Part shown: positions 16,997-25,082 of the stretch, piece after piece
Layout: every line of letters begins with the position of its first letter
How positions within the stretch are numbered: position 1 is the first letter of the stretch
Assembly: GCA_947169975.1 (NCBI GenBank)
Contig: CAMVRT010000009.1
Location: 1 to 64,000, forward strand
Direction: 5' to 3'
DNA length: 64,000 nt
Origin: an uncultured Oscillospiraceae bacterium
GTDB lineage: Bacteria; Bacillota; Clostridia; Oscillospirales; Oscillospiraceae
Position numbers and translations under genes: made by a program
Notes under the pieces: model-generated
What the model saw: the letters and a program-made list of their open reading frames with translations, nothing else
The model's database searches: none
What the model was told of the DNA's origin: nothing

Positions 16997-17079
16997 GTTA
17001 TAGCTAACCGACGGTAAAAAAACAACGCGGATTAGCCAACCCTAACTGCACAACACATTATAGTTAGCCGCGGGTAACT
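16997..17079. promoter_or_regulatory. Cluster of three TTAG/CTAA dyads at the feo promoter
   Basis: Three inverted repeats share GTTA/TAAC half-sites: 16997-17008 (GTTATAGCTAAC), 17032-17045 (TTAG, 6 bp, CTAA) and 17062-17079 (AGTTAGCCGCGGGTAACT, 16 of 18 positions symmetric). The last fills the spacer between -35 and -10. They resemble DtxR/IdeR-type iron boxes (TTAGGTTAGSCTAACCTAA) more than Fur boxes (GATAATGATWATCATTATC). A metal-dependent repressor is the inferred ligand. Confidence 0.6.
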
Positions 17080-17085
17080 TGTCAA
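17057..17085 (-). promoter_or_regulatory. Sigma-A promoter of the feo operon
   Basis: On the minus strand a perfect TTGACA (17080-17085) and a perfect TATAAT (17057-17062) are 17 bp apart. The spacer is occupied by an operator-like palindrome, the arrangement expected of a strong promoter shut off when iron is plentiful. Confidence 0.85.
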
Positions 17086-17132
17086 GAGGGACAGGAAAAT
17101 TTTTTATCCCGGGTTTTGAGGCAAAAAGTGTA

Positions 17133-17161
17133 TTGAAATCGCGGGAATGATAGGATATAAT
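17133..17161 (+). promoter_or_regulatory. Promoter of the DegV gene
   Basis: TTGAAA (17133-17138) and TATAAT (17156-17161) are separated by 17 bp. The gene starts 82 bp after the -10. Confidence 0.75.
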
Positions 17162-17242
17162 ACATCTATTGCAAATATAAACTGGAATACTGTACGGTGC
17201 CGCTCTGATGCGACGGGCGCACCCTCGGGAGGGAACCCCACT

Positions 17243-18088
17243 ATGGAAAAAATCAAAGTGACCTGCGACTCCACCTGTGACCTGACGCCGGAGCTGTATG
17301 AGCAATATGGCGTACAGGTGCTGCCTCTGGGCATCACGCTGGGGGAGGAGCTGCATTACGACGGCGTGGACGTGGCGGCGGAGGATCTGTTTGCCTTTGC
17401 CGACAGCACCGGCACGCTGCCCAAGACGTCGGCCCTTAGTCCGCTGGAGTATGAGAAGGCCTTTCGTCCCTTCGTGGAGCAGGGCTATACCGTAATCCAC
17501 ATCAACATTTCCTCGGAGTTCTCCTCCTGCTATCAGAACGCCTGTCTGGCGGCGGAGGAGCTGGGGAACGTCTATGCCATCGACAGCCGGAATCTCTCCA
17601 GCGGCTCGGGCCATCTGGTGCTGCTGGCGGTGGAGCTGGCCCGGGAGGGCAAGAGCGCAAGGGAGATCGTGGATATTCTCAATGAGCGCAAGGAAAAGCT
17701 GGACGTCAGCTTCGTGCTGCAGCATCTGAACTACCTGCGCATGGGCGGCCGCTGCTCCGGCGTGGCGGTGCTGGGCGCCAACCTGCTGAAGCTGCGCCCG
17801 GAGATTCGTGTGGTGGACGGCAAGATGGTGGTGGGCACCAAGTACCGCGGCAGCATGGAGCGCTCTGTGATGGATTACATCCGCGGCCGTCTGGCCGGCC
17901 GGGATGACATCGACACCGGCCGCATTTTCGTGACCCACTCCCCCATGCCGGAGGAGATCGTGGAGAAGGCCGTGGCGCTGGTGAAGGAGCTCCATCCCTT
18001 CCGGGAGGTACTGGTCACCAGTGCCGGCTGCACCGTGTCCAGCCACTGCGGCCCGGAGTGCATCGGCGTACTGTTCTTCAAGAAATAA
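17243..18088 (+). CDS. DegV family fatty-acid-binding protein
   Basis: DegV/FakB proteins bind a fatty acid and present it to the kinase FakA for phosphorylation and entry into phospholipid synthesis. The 281-residue protein has CDSTCDLTPE (substrate pocket strand), GTLPKTSALSPLEY, the helix-turn motif IDSRNLSSGSGHLV and the C-terminal SSHCGPECIGVLF (fatty-acid head-group binding in the family). The start MEKIKVTCDST at 17243 follows GGGAGGG; an upstream in-frame ATG lies within the promoter. It is a single-gene unit ended by a strong terminator. FakA is not in the window. Confidence 0.9.
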   Translation: MEKIKVTCDSTCDLTPELYEQYGVQVLPLGITLGEELHYDGVDVAAEDLFAFADSTGTLPKTSALSPLEYEKAFRPFVEQGYTVIHINISSEFSSCYQNACLAAEELGNVYAIDSRNLSSGSGHLVLLAVELAREGKSAREIVDILNERKEKLDVSFVLQHLNYLRMGGRCSGVAVLGANLLKLRPEIRVVDGKMVVGTKYRGSMERSVMDYIRGRLAGRDDIDTGRIFVTHSPMPEEIVEKAVALVKELHPFREVLVTSAGCTVSSHCGPECIGVLFFKK

Positions 18089-18101
18089 GGGAATACATAG
18101 C

Positions 18102-18135
18102 AAGAACCCCGGAGGGCAGATCCTCCGGGGTTCTT
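18102..18135. terminator. Bidirectional terminator between degV and malG
   Basis: A perfect 14-bp stem (18102-18115 with 18122-18135) with a 6-nt loop lies between the convergent DegV gene and the end of the starch ABC operon (stop at 18162), and can serve both. Confidence 0.85.
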
Positions 18136-18161
18136 ATTGCGTTTTGGGTGCGCCGGGGGGA

Positions 18162-19094
18162 TCAGCCCTTGACTGCGCCGGCGGTGACGCCCTCTACGTA
18201 GTACTTCTGCAGGAACATAAACAGCGTCACGATGGGGATGGCAACAATGACACACCCTGCGGCGAACTGCGTAAACAGGTTGGTGTTGGAGTACTGGCCG
18301 AACAGCATGGAATAAAGACCCACGGACACCGTCCAGTACGACGGGTTGTCCGCACCGATGATGACCTTGGCGAAGATGAAGTCCATCCACGGGCCGGTGA
18401 AGCTCATCAGCGCCTGATAGATGATGATGGGCTTGGCCAGAGGCAGGATGATCCGCCGGAAGATCTGGAAGTTGGTGCAGCCGTCCAGCTTGGCGGATTC
18501 CACCAGGGCGTTGGGGATCACGTCGAAGAAGCCCTTGGCGATCTGGAAGCCCAGACCGGCGCCGGCGCTGTAGGCCAGGATCAGACCGATGACGGAATAC
18601 TCGGGATGTGCGGGGTTGCCGGTCAAACCGATGGACTTGAGCAGGAAATAGATGGCGATCATGCTCATGAAGCCCGGGAAAAGACCGATGACCATGGACA
18701 GGTTCATGAATGTCTTGCGCAGCTTGAAGCGCAGCTTGGACATGCAGTAGGCCACCGACAGCACCAGGAAGGTGGAGATCAGGCAGTCCACCACGGCGAT
18801 GATCAGCGTGTTCAGCATCCAGCGGGGGAAGGCTCTGGGCACGGCGTAATACGTGGCCGAGAACAGATCCGCAAAGTTCTTGAGCCCGAAGTGCTTGGGG
18901 AAGAAGTAGCTGGTGACTGTGCCGATGAAGGTGCCGTCAGACTGGTAGTCGCAGCGGAACGCGGACAGCAGGATCCAGACGAAGGGAACCAGCCAGATAA
19001 TGCCCAGAATGATCAGGATGGCGTAGGTGACGGTCAGACTGACCCGGCGGTTGCGGGACTGGCTGGCCACCTTTTTGGTCTTTGTCATACTCAT
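18162..19094 (-). CDS. Maltodextrin ABC transporter permease, MalG type
   Basis: A 310-residue permease with six predicted membrane helices and the ABC EAA loop (SAKLDGCTNFQIFRRIILPLAKP split around residue 200; key residues E-A-x3-G-x9-LP region) that docks to the ATPase. It begins MSMTKTKKVASQSRNRRVSL, a basic cytosolic tail. It overlaps malF in an ATGA junction (19091-19094) and is the last gene of the starch operon. It forms the channel with the MalF-type subunit for import of malto-oligosaccharides. Confidence 0.88.
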   Translation of the reverse strand: MSMTKTKKVASQSRNRRVSLTVTYAILIILGIIWLVPFVWILLSAFRCDYQSDGTFIGTVTSYFFPKHFGLKNFADLFSATYYAVPRAFPRWMLNTLIIAVVDCLISTFLVLSVAYCMSKLRFKLRKTFMNLSMVIGLFPGFMSMIAIYFLLKSIGLTGNPAHPEYSVIGLILAYSAGAGLGFQIAKGFFDVIPNALVESAKLDGCTNFQIFRRIILPLAKPIIIYQALMSFTGPWMDFIFAKVIIGADNPSYWTVSVGLYSMLFGQYSNTNLFTQFAAGCVIVAIPIVTLFMFLQKYYVEGVTAGAVKG

Positions 19095-20554
19095 TGGAAC
19101 GTATCCTCCTCATTGTAGGCTTTGCTGCGGCGGTACGTGACCAGGGTGATGGTGGCGGTGATCAGGAAGGTCAGAATGCCGATAACGGCGCCGGTGTTAT
19201 ACAGATGCTGATCGATCGTCACCTTATACAGCCATGTGACCAGCAGATCCGTGCCGCCGGCCTGGTAGCCCGGGTAGGCGGGGCCGCCTCCCGTCAGCAG
19301 GAAGATGGAGTTGAAGGCGTTCATGTTTCCGATGAAGCTGGAGATCAGATACGGCGTCGTAATGAAGATGACATAGGGCAGGGTGATCTTGAAGAACATC
19401 TTCACGGTGGAGGCGCCGTCCACACGAGCTGCCTCGTACAGATCTGCGGGGATGTTCATCAGGATGCCGGAGGTCATCAGCATGGTGTATGGCACGCCAA
19501 CCCACATGTTGATGATGATGACCATGACCTTGGCCAGCGACTCGCTGTCGCCCGTCCTCAACCCCAGGAAACCGATGGGATCTGCCGTCAGGCCAAGATC
19601 GATCAGAAGGGTGTTGATGGGACCGTACTCGCCCAGCAGGTTTCTCACCGCCAGCAGAGAGATGAACTGAGGCACCGCGATGGTGAGGATAAAGATCGTC
19701 CGGAACAGCTTTTTGCCCTTCAGACCCTTCTTGTTGATGAGCAGAGCCAGGATGATGCCGCCGAAATAGCAGGTCAGAGTGGCGAAGACGGCCCAGATGA
19801 AGGTCCAGCCCAGAACGGGCAGGAACCGGTTGTGGATCTCCACGCCCAGGGAACCCTCTCCGGTAAACACCGCCCGGAAGTTCTGCAGGCCGTTCCAGTG
19901 GAACAGATTGGTGCCCAGATCGTTCATGTCCTGCTGGTTATATGTGGTAAAGGCCAGAGCGATCATGAATACGGTGGGCAGGATGGTGAACACCGCCGCG
20001 GCAATGCAGGTGGGAGTCAGCATCAGCACGTGGAACCGGCCGTCCAGCAGCTCCCGCAGATCCTCCCGGAAGGTTGTGGGCTTTTTGCCGATCTTCCGGT
20101 CCATGTCCGCCTTGTAGGACGAGGCGATGTTCAGGTTCCACACCAGGAGGTAGACGATGATCATGGCGATGGTCACGAAGCCGAACAGGATCATCAGCTT
20201 GCAGTCTGAGGAGATGGTATCGAACTGACCGGTGACCGGGTTGAATCCGCCGCCCTCGACCGTGTTTTTCAGGGACAGATTCTGCAGCGCCTTCCAGCCG
20301 TAGGGAGTGTTGTTGATCGACGGACAGAGGATCATCAGCGCCAGAATACCCACCTGAATCAGCAGGAAAAGAAATCCCTTGATATACTGCTTGTGGTAAA
20401 AATTTCCCGCTCCGAAAATAAAGTGCGACAGCTTGGTTCCCAGAGACCCGTCGACGAATCGCTTGCCGAACGAGGAGAAGGCCGTGCCGATCCGCTCCGG
20501 GAAACTCAGCCGACTCTGTTTATTTTTCGGGGCTTTTTTCACTTTTGAACCCAT
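19091..20554 (-). CDS. Maltodextrin ABC transporter permease, MalF type
   Basis: A 487-residue permease, longer than the usual 290-residue sugar permease because of an N-terminal region with two extra helices (about 59-77 and 118-141) as in MalF proteins. The EAA loop reads EAARVDGASTVKMFFKITLP near residue 380. It starts at ATG 20554 behind GGGAGGAG, 45 bp after the binding-protein gene. It pairs with the MalG subunit to import malto-oligosaccharides released by the surface amylase and pullulanase. Confidence 0.9.
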   Translation of the reverse strand: MGSKVKKAPKNKQSRLSFPERIGTAFSSFGKRFVDGSLGTKLSHFIFGAGNFYHKQYIKGFLFLLIQVGILALMILCPSINNTPYGWKALQNLSLKNTVEGGGFNPVTGQFDTISSDCKLMILFGFVTIAMIIVYLLVWNLNIASSYKADMDRKIGKKPTTFREDLRELLDGRFHVLMLTPTCIAAAVFTILPTVFMIALAFTTYNQQDMNDLGTNLFHWNGLQNFRAVFTGEGSLGVEIHNRFLPVLGWTFIWAVFATLTCYFGGIILALLINKKGLKGKKLFRTIFILTIAVPQFISLLAVRNLLGEYGPINTLLIDLGLTADPIGFLGLRTGDSESLAKVMVIIINMWVGVPYTMLMTSGILMNIPADLYEAARVDGASTVKMFFKITLPYVIFITTPYLISSFIGNMNAFNSIFLLTGGGPAYPGYQAGGTDLLVTWLYKVTIDQHLYNTGAVIGILTFLITATITLVTYRRSKAYNEEDTFQ

Positions 20555-20598
20555 AATCTCCTCCCAAAAAATGTTCAGGAATCAAATCGGCTGTCTGT

Positions 20599-22047
20599 TT
20601 ATGCCTTTTCAGGCAGCTTGGCGGGGAAGCTGCTGGGGACGACACCGTGCATCCAAAGGTACTCGATGAGGTACAGACCCTTTCGGATGCCGTCCACGGA
20701 CGTGGTCTCGGTGAGGATCTTGTCGCCGGTGGTGGGATAAGCGGTCCTGTCGATCATGGCGCGGAACACGGCGGGGGCGTTTTTGGAGTAGTAGTAGGTA
20801 TTCAGCGTGCCGGTGATGAAGGGCTGGGGGATGCCCCACTCGGACATGGCCACCTGGGTGGCGGCCAGATTGTACTGGGTCTCGGAGATCTTGCCATCGT
20901 CAAAGCTCTGCTTGATGAACTCCGTGGCGCCCACGTAGGCGGGCACGTTCATGCACTCCAGGAAGGAGGCGTTCTGCACTTCCTTGCCGGACAGGTATTT
21001 GATGAGCTCCTGCTCCTTGGCGTATTTGCTGCCGGCGGAATGGGCGTTGATCATGAAGCACTTGCAGTCGGCAAAGGTGCCGCCGCGGTACACGTCGCCG
21101 GCGGACACGCCGGAAAGCCCCTGCACGGAAGCTGCGGTCAGGGTGAAGGTGGGGATAAGGGTGATGCCCAGATTGGTCTCGCCCAGAGCGGCCATGGCGG
21201 ACTCATATTTCCATGCGCCGCCGATCACGGCCAGCACGCCCATGTTGTCCTTGTTCAGATCAGCCTCCCAGCCGTCGGGAGAGGCCCACTTGAAGCCGTT
21301 GGGATCCGCGGCGTAGTCCTGCAGCCAGCGGATGATGGCCACAGTGTCGTCGCCCTGGCAGTTGCTCGTGCCCTTGGCGCCGCCGGCCTTGGCCTCGGCA
21401 CCCTCGTAGATCTTGACGGTGGTGCTGCGGTCGCTGACCTTCCGGGCCAGCAGGGCAAAGGACATGTTGAAGCCGTCGTCGCCGGTGACGGTGACGGCCT
21501 TGGTGCCGGCGCGCTTGGCGGCAGCCTGGAGGCCCTCAAAGCTCTTGGCCTCATCCTCGGTGACCACAGCCTTGTTGTAGTACAGGAACAGGGCCTGGGA
21601 GATGTAAGGCACGCCGTACAGATACTTGGTGTTGTCCATCGTGGAATAGATCACGTTCTGGTATGCCTCGGGGTTGTCTGCCAGAACCTGATCGATCAGA
21701 GCCTGATCGGTGATGGGCTTGGCGCACTGGGTGGAGGCCAGCTTGCCGATGTTGTCGTGAGCAACGGTGTAGATATCCGCCGCGGCGGTGGGGTCGTTGG
21801 TGATGGTGCCGGCCACGGAGCCGGTGTCCATGCCTTTGACCTCGATCTTGTAGCCGAAGTCGGAGTGCTTGGCAACGTATTCATCGCAGATCTTCTGGTA
21901 AAACTCTGCCGACTCCTCACCGACCCAAAGCCGGATGATGCCGTCGTCAGAGACACCGGGCCCGCCGTTGGCGCCGCCGTTGCCGCAGGCGGTCAGCAGG
22001 GAGGCCACCATGGCGATAGCCAGCAGGAATGCAAATATCTTTTTCAT
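20599..22047 (-). CDS. Maltodextrin-binding lipoprotein of ABC transporter
   Basis: A 482-residue extracytoplasmic solute-binding protein. The signal peptide MKKIFAFLLAIAMVASLLTACGN has the lipobox LTAC, so it is lipid-anchored. The body resembles family 1 sugar-binding proteins of the MalE group (IRLWVGEESAEFYQKICDEY; SGKEVQNASFLECMNVPAY; YNLAATQVAMSEWGIPQP). It overlaps the RDD gene stop by 4 bp (ATGA). It delivers maltodextrin to the MalF/MalG permease. Confidence 0.88.
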   Translation of the reverse strand: MKKIFAFLLAIAMVASLLTACGNGGANGGPGVSDDGIIRLWVGEESAEFYQKICDEYVAKHSDFGYKIEVKGMDTGSVAGTITNDPTAAADIYTVAHDNIGKLASTQCAKPITDQALIDQVLADNPEAYQNVIYSTMDNTKYLYGVPYISQALFLYYNKAVVTEDEAKSFEGLQAAAKRAGTKAVTVTGDDGFNMSFALLARKVSDRSTTVKIYEGAEAKAGGAKGTSNCQGDDTVAIIRWLQDYAADPNGFKWASPDGWEADLNKDNMGVLAVIGGAWKYESAMAALGETNLGITLIPTFTLTAASVQGLSGVSAGDVYRGGTFADCKCFMINAHSAGSKYAKEQELIKYLSGKEVQNASFLECMNVPAYVGATEFIKQSFDDGKISETQYNLAATQVAMSEWGIPQPFITGTLNTYYYSKNAPAVFRAMIDRTAYPTTGDKILTETTSVDGIRKGLYLIEYLWMHGVVPSSFPAKLPEKA

Positions 22048-22718
22048 CGTTTTTCTCCTCCTTGGAATGAATTGATGCCATCATATGACAGTTTTTCTAT
22101 CATCATGATGCCGGTTACATAGTCACATACGGTTTTGTTTTTCTCCCGGCTGATCAGCAGCTCCACCAGCCGCAGCACCGGCAGCAGCAGAAAGGTCAGA
22201 ATCCCCGTGTAGAGATACAGGGCCAGGCTGTCGATCACCAGCACGAACAGGAACCGGGATACCACCTGATACCATGCCATCCGGGACTGCCGCTTTTCGC
22301 TGAAGGGGATGATCCCCGTCATCAGCTTGCCGGGCGTCGCCCGAAACCGGTTCAGGAACGGGCACACCAGCAGGATCAGGCTCTCCGCCAGAAAACAGGC
22401 GGCGGCCTTGAGCAGATAGCCGTGCAGATTTGCCGCGAAACGCTCGTCCTGATAGGCTGTGTTCCGGCTCAGCGCCTCGCCGATGGCTGCAGAGTCGCCG
22501 TCCAGCGCCGCGGCGGTCGTCTCCTCGATGGCCCTGTACTGCGCGTAATGGGCGTTGTAGGTATCTGCCAGAGGCGTTTTCAGCAGCAGCGCCGTGAACA
22601 CCATGAACAGCACGAAAATCAGGAAGATGTCAAACCCGTCCGCTGCCAGCCTCTTGACGAGCAGGGGCTTGGAATTCGGCTCGAGCTCGATTTGTCTGCC
22701 GTGGACATCAACTTTCAT
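22044..22718 (-). CDS. RDD family membrane protein in the starch operon
   Basis: A 224-residue protein with an N-terminal soluble strand (MKVDVHGRQIELEPN) and three to four hydrophobic helices. The first contains the RDD-type pattern (KRLAADGFDIFLIFVLF) and the second region FNRFRATPGKLMTG has the family's conserved PGK. RDD proteins are poorly understood; some affect ion transport or envelope stress. It sits between the ATPase (1-bp gap) and the binding protein (4-bp overlap), so it is co-translated with the importer. A transport accessory role is inference. Confidence 0.78.
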   Translation of the reverse strand: MKVDVHGRQIELEPNSKPLLVKRLAADGFDIFLIFVLFMVFTALLLKTPLADTYNAHYAQYRAIEETTAAALDGDSAAIGEALSRNTAYQDERFAANLHGYLLKAAACFLAESLILLVCPFLNRFRATPGKLMTGIIPFSEKRQSRMAWYQVVSRFLFVLVIDSLALYLYTGILTFLLLPVLRLVELLISREKNKTVCDYVTGIMMIEKLSYDGINSFQGGEKR

Positions 22719-22719
22719 G

Positions 22720-24606
22720 TCAGCAGATCTTCATGTCAATGGCGGTGGAGTATACGGAGATATCCTCGCTGTTAAAGGCGATGCGCGCCTGATCTGCCCG
22801 GAAGTCGGGCGCAACGTGAATCAGGAATTCCTGGCCGGCGGCCTCCACCCGTGCAAAGGCGACGTTGCCGTAGTCCAGCAGCTCCAGCACGGTGCAGTCC
22901 AGACCGGGCTCGTCGTCCCGCACCTGACGGATACACTGGCGGTTCACGGCGTAGCGGTAGGTGTTCTTGTAGCAGGCATCCCCGTCGATGGAGTTGATCT
23001 TGTAGCCCTGCTCCGGCGCAGCCTCCACGGTGTAGCCGCCGATGTTATAGAAGAAGTGGAGCACACGTGCGCCGTTCTCCCGCGTCTCCTTCTTGGAGAA
23101 GCTGCCGGTAATGGACACATCATCATCCACTGCCGCCAAAACCTCTGCGCCGTCCACAGAGACGTTGATCTTTTCATTCAGGAGCGAGAAGGCGTATTCA
23201 TCGCCCTCCCGGACATTCTCGCCCACCAGGGCGAAGAGGTAGCTGTCGCCGTTGGCGAGGTAGGCAAGACGCTTGTCGTCAACCGCCTCGATGCGGGCCA
23301 CCTTCAGCCGGAAATCGTTGCCCGGCACAATGGCCTGGGGCGGGATAATGAGCTCGAAGCGGCCGGCGTCCTTTACGGCCGCCTGAATGACCGGCGGGAT
23401 GGCGACCCGGCTGTTCAGCAGATGCATTTCGCCGCCGGAGACTGTGGCCTCCACCGTGTTGTAGGGAGGGATCTTGCTCATCAGGGTGACCTCGGTCTCG
23501 GCGTCGAAGAAGTGGACCTTGTTGGGGTTGGGGACGGCGTAAACAACATCGTCCACCTCAATGTCATCCCGATCCACCACCTTGACGATGATGCTGTTGC
23601 CCTCGTCCTTCATGGTGAACTCGCCCAGCTGGTCGCCCAGCTTGCCGTAGACGATGGTCTCGTTGCCCAGCCGCTCCACGTTGGTGACGACGAACTTCAG
23701 GCCGCTGCCGTCCCTGGCCAGAGAAATGTGCTCGGGGCGGATGCCGAAGGTCACCGTGGTCCGGCCGTCCAGATAGCGGGGATGGATCTTGCAGACCTTT
23801 TCATAAGGAACGGTGACGCGGTCGCCGTTGACAAAGGTGACGGTCACGTTTTCGCCCTCGCGCTTCAGCGTTACGTCAAAGAAATTCATCTGGGGCGTGC
23901 CGATGAAGCCGGCCACGAACTTGTTGTAAGGCTCGTTGTACAGGTTCATGGGGGTGTCGATCTGCTGGACGTAGCCCAGCTTCATGACCACGATGCGGGT
24001 GCCCATGGTCATGGCCTCCACCTGATCGTGAGTGACGTAGATGAAGGTGGTCTGCAGACTCTTGTGAAGGGATGTGATCTCCGTGCGCATGGCGGCGCGG
24101 AGCTTGGCGTCCAGATTGGACAGGGGCTCATCCAGCAGGAAGACCTTGGGATCCCGCACGAGAGCACGGCCCAGAGCCACACGCTGACGCTGGCCGCCGC
24201 TCATCTCCTTGGGCTTGCGCTCCAGATAGTCCTCGATGTCCAGCATCTTGGCCGCCTTCAGGACGCGCTCTTTGATCTCGTTCTCGGGCATTTTACGGTT
24301 TCTCAAACCGAATGCCATGTTCTCGTACACGGTCATGTGGGGATACAGGGCGTAGCTTTGGAACACCATCGCGATGTCGCGGTCCTTGGGCTCCATGTCG
24401 TTCACCAGCGTGTCGCCGATAAACAGATCGCCTGCAGTGATCGTCTCCAGTCCGGCAATCATGCGCAGCGTGGTGGACTTGCCGCAGCCGGAGGGACCGA
24501 CGAAGACGATAAATTCCCGGTCGGCAATGTCGATGGAGAAATCGTTGACCGCCTTGTGTCCGTTGTCATAGACCTTGTAGATGTGGGAAAGCTTCAGATT
24601 TGCCAT
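22720..24606 (-). CDS. Sugar ABC transporter ATPase (MsmK/UgpC type) with long C-terminal extension
   Basis: The ATPase that powers the maltodextrin importer. It shows Walker A GPSGCGKS (37-44), the Q-loop VFQSYALYPH, signature MSGGQRQRVALGRAL (from 135), Walker B VFLLDEP (155-161), H-loop H193 and a regulatory OB/TOBE domain to about residue 360. The protein is 628 residues, against about 370 for the family. The extra 260 residues (SKIPPYNTVEATVSGGEM onward) contain more beta-rich segments and a second TOBE-like end (ARIAFNSEDISVYS). RBS GGGAGGAG precedes ATG 24606. Firmicutes often use one shared MsmX ATPase; a dedicated, enlarged one is unusual. Confidence 0.9.
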   Translation of the reverse strand: MANLKLSHIYKVYDNGHKAVNDFSIDIADREFIVFVGPSGCGKSTTLRMIAGLETITAGDLFIGDTLVNDMEPKDRDIAMVFQSYALYPHMTVYENMAFGLRNRKMPENEIKERVLKAAKMLDIEDYLERKPKEMSGGQRQRVALGRALVRDPKVFLLDEPLSNLDAKLRAAMRTEITSLHKSLQTTFIYVTHDQVEAMTMGTRIVVMKLGYVQQIDTPMNLYNEPYNKFVAGFIGTPQMNFFDVTLKREGENVTVTFVNGDRVTVPYEKVCKIHPRYLDGRTTVTFGIRPEHISLARDGSGLKFVVTNVERLGNETIVYGKLGDQLGEFTMKDEGNSIIVKVVDRDDIEVDDVVYAVPNPNKVHFFDAETEVTLMSKIPPYNTVEATVSGGEMHLLNSRVAIPPVIQAAVKDAGRFELIIPPQAIVPGNDFRLKVARIEAVDDKRLAYLANGDSYLFALVGENVREGDEYAFSLLNEKINVSVDGAEVLAAVDDDVSITGSFSKKETRENGARVLHFFYNIGGYTVEAAPEQGYKINSIDGDACYKNTYRYAVNRQCIRQVRDDEPGLDCTVLELLDYGNVAFARVEAAGQEFLIHVAPDFRADQARIAFNSEDISVYSTAIDMKIC

Positions 24607-24667
24607 ATTCTCCTCCCTCTTATTTTAAATTTTTTCTTTTTTGATTCAATGCGCGGGAATCTATGCA

Positions 24668-25081
24668 TCAATCAAAGTGGACGCCGCCTTGATCCAGCCG
24701 ATTCAGGAGCCGGTCGATGCCGGTCAGCTTGGCGTTGATGGTCCCCAGCAGCTCACCTTTCGAGCCGTACACAGAGTATATGTCGTCCTTGTACGCGAGC
24801 CGACCGATCCTGTCCAGGGGAACCCGGGTTCTGCGGAAAAGATAGCGCATATATAGCGTGCCGTCCTTGATGTATGCCTGATCCGATACCATGGCGAACA
24901 GCACCGCGCCGGAGGCGGCGGCCACCACCGCCAGCAGGATCCCTGCGAACACGCCGAGAGCATGACCCCGGCTGAGGACAATGACCAGCACCGCGGCGGT
25001 CAGACTGCCGGCAAAGGCGATCAGCGTGAACCAAAACGGCTTTTTATCCGTTTCCGTACTGACGTCACCGTGTCGGAACAT
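24668..25081 (-). CDS. Small membrane protein with PH-like domain, function unknown
   Basis: A 137-residue protein with two helices near the N-terminus (about 17-39 and 42-66), followed by a soluble beta-rich region (AYIKDGTLYMRYLFRRTRVPLDRIGRLAYKDDIYSVYG) like a bacterial PH-type domain. It starts 1 bp beyond the pullulanase stop and precedes the ATPase by 61 bp, so it belongs to the starch operon. I do not recognise a named family; a role beside the importer is inferred only from position. Confidence 0.65.
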   Translation of the reverse strand: MFRHGDVSTETDKKPFWFTLIAFAGSLTAAVLVIVLSRGHALGVFAGILLAVVAAASGAVLFAMVSDQAYIKDGTLYMRYLFRRTRVPLDRIGRLAYKDDIYSVYGSKGELLGTINAKLTGIDRLLNRLDQGGVHFD

Positions 25082-25082
25082 A

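Noticed and set aside
16997-17079. Fur boxes at the feo promoter
   Set aside because: The dyads have TTAG/CTAA half-sites and do not match the GATAAT-type Fur consensus; a DtxR-like site fits better.
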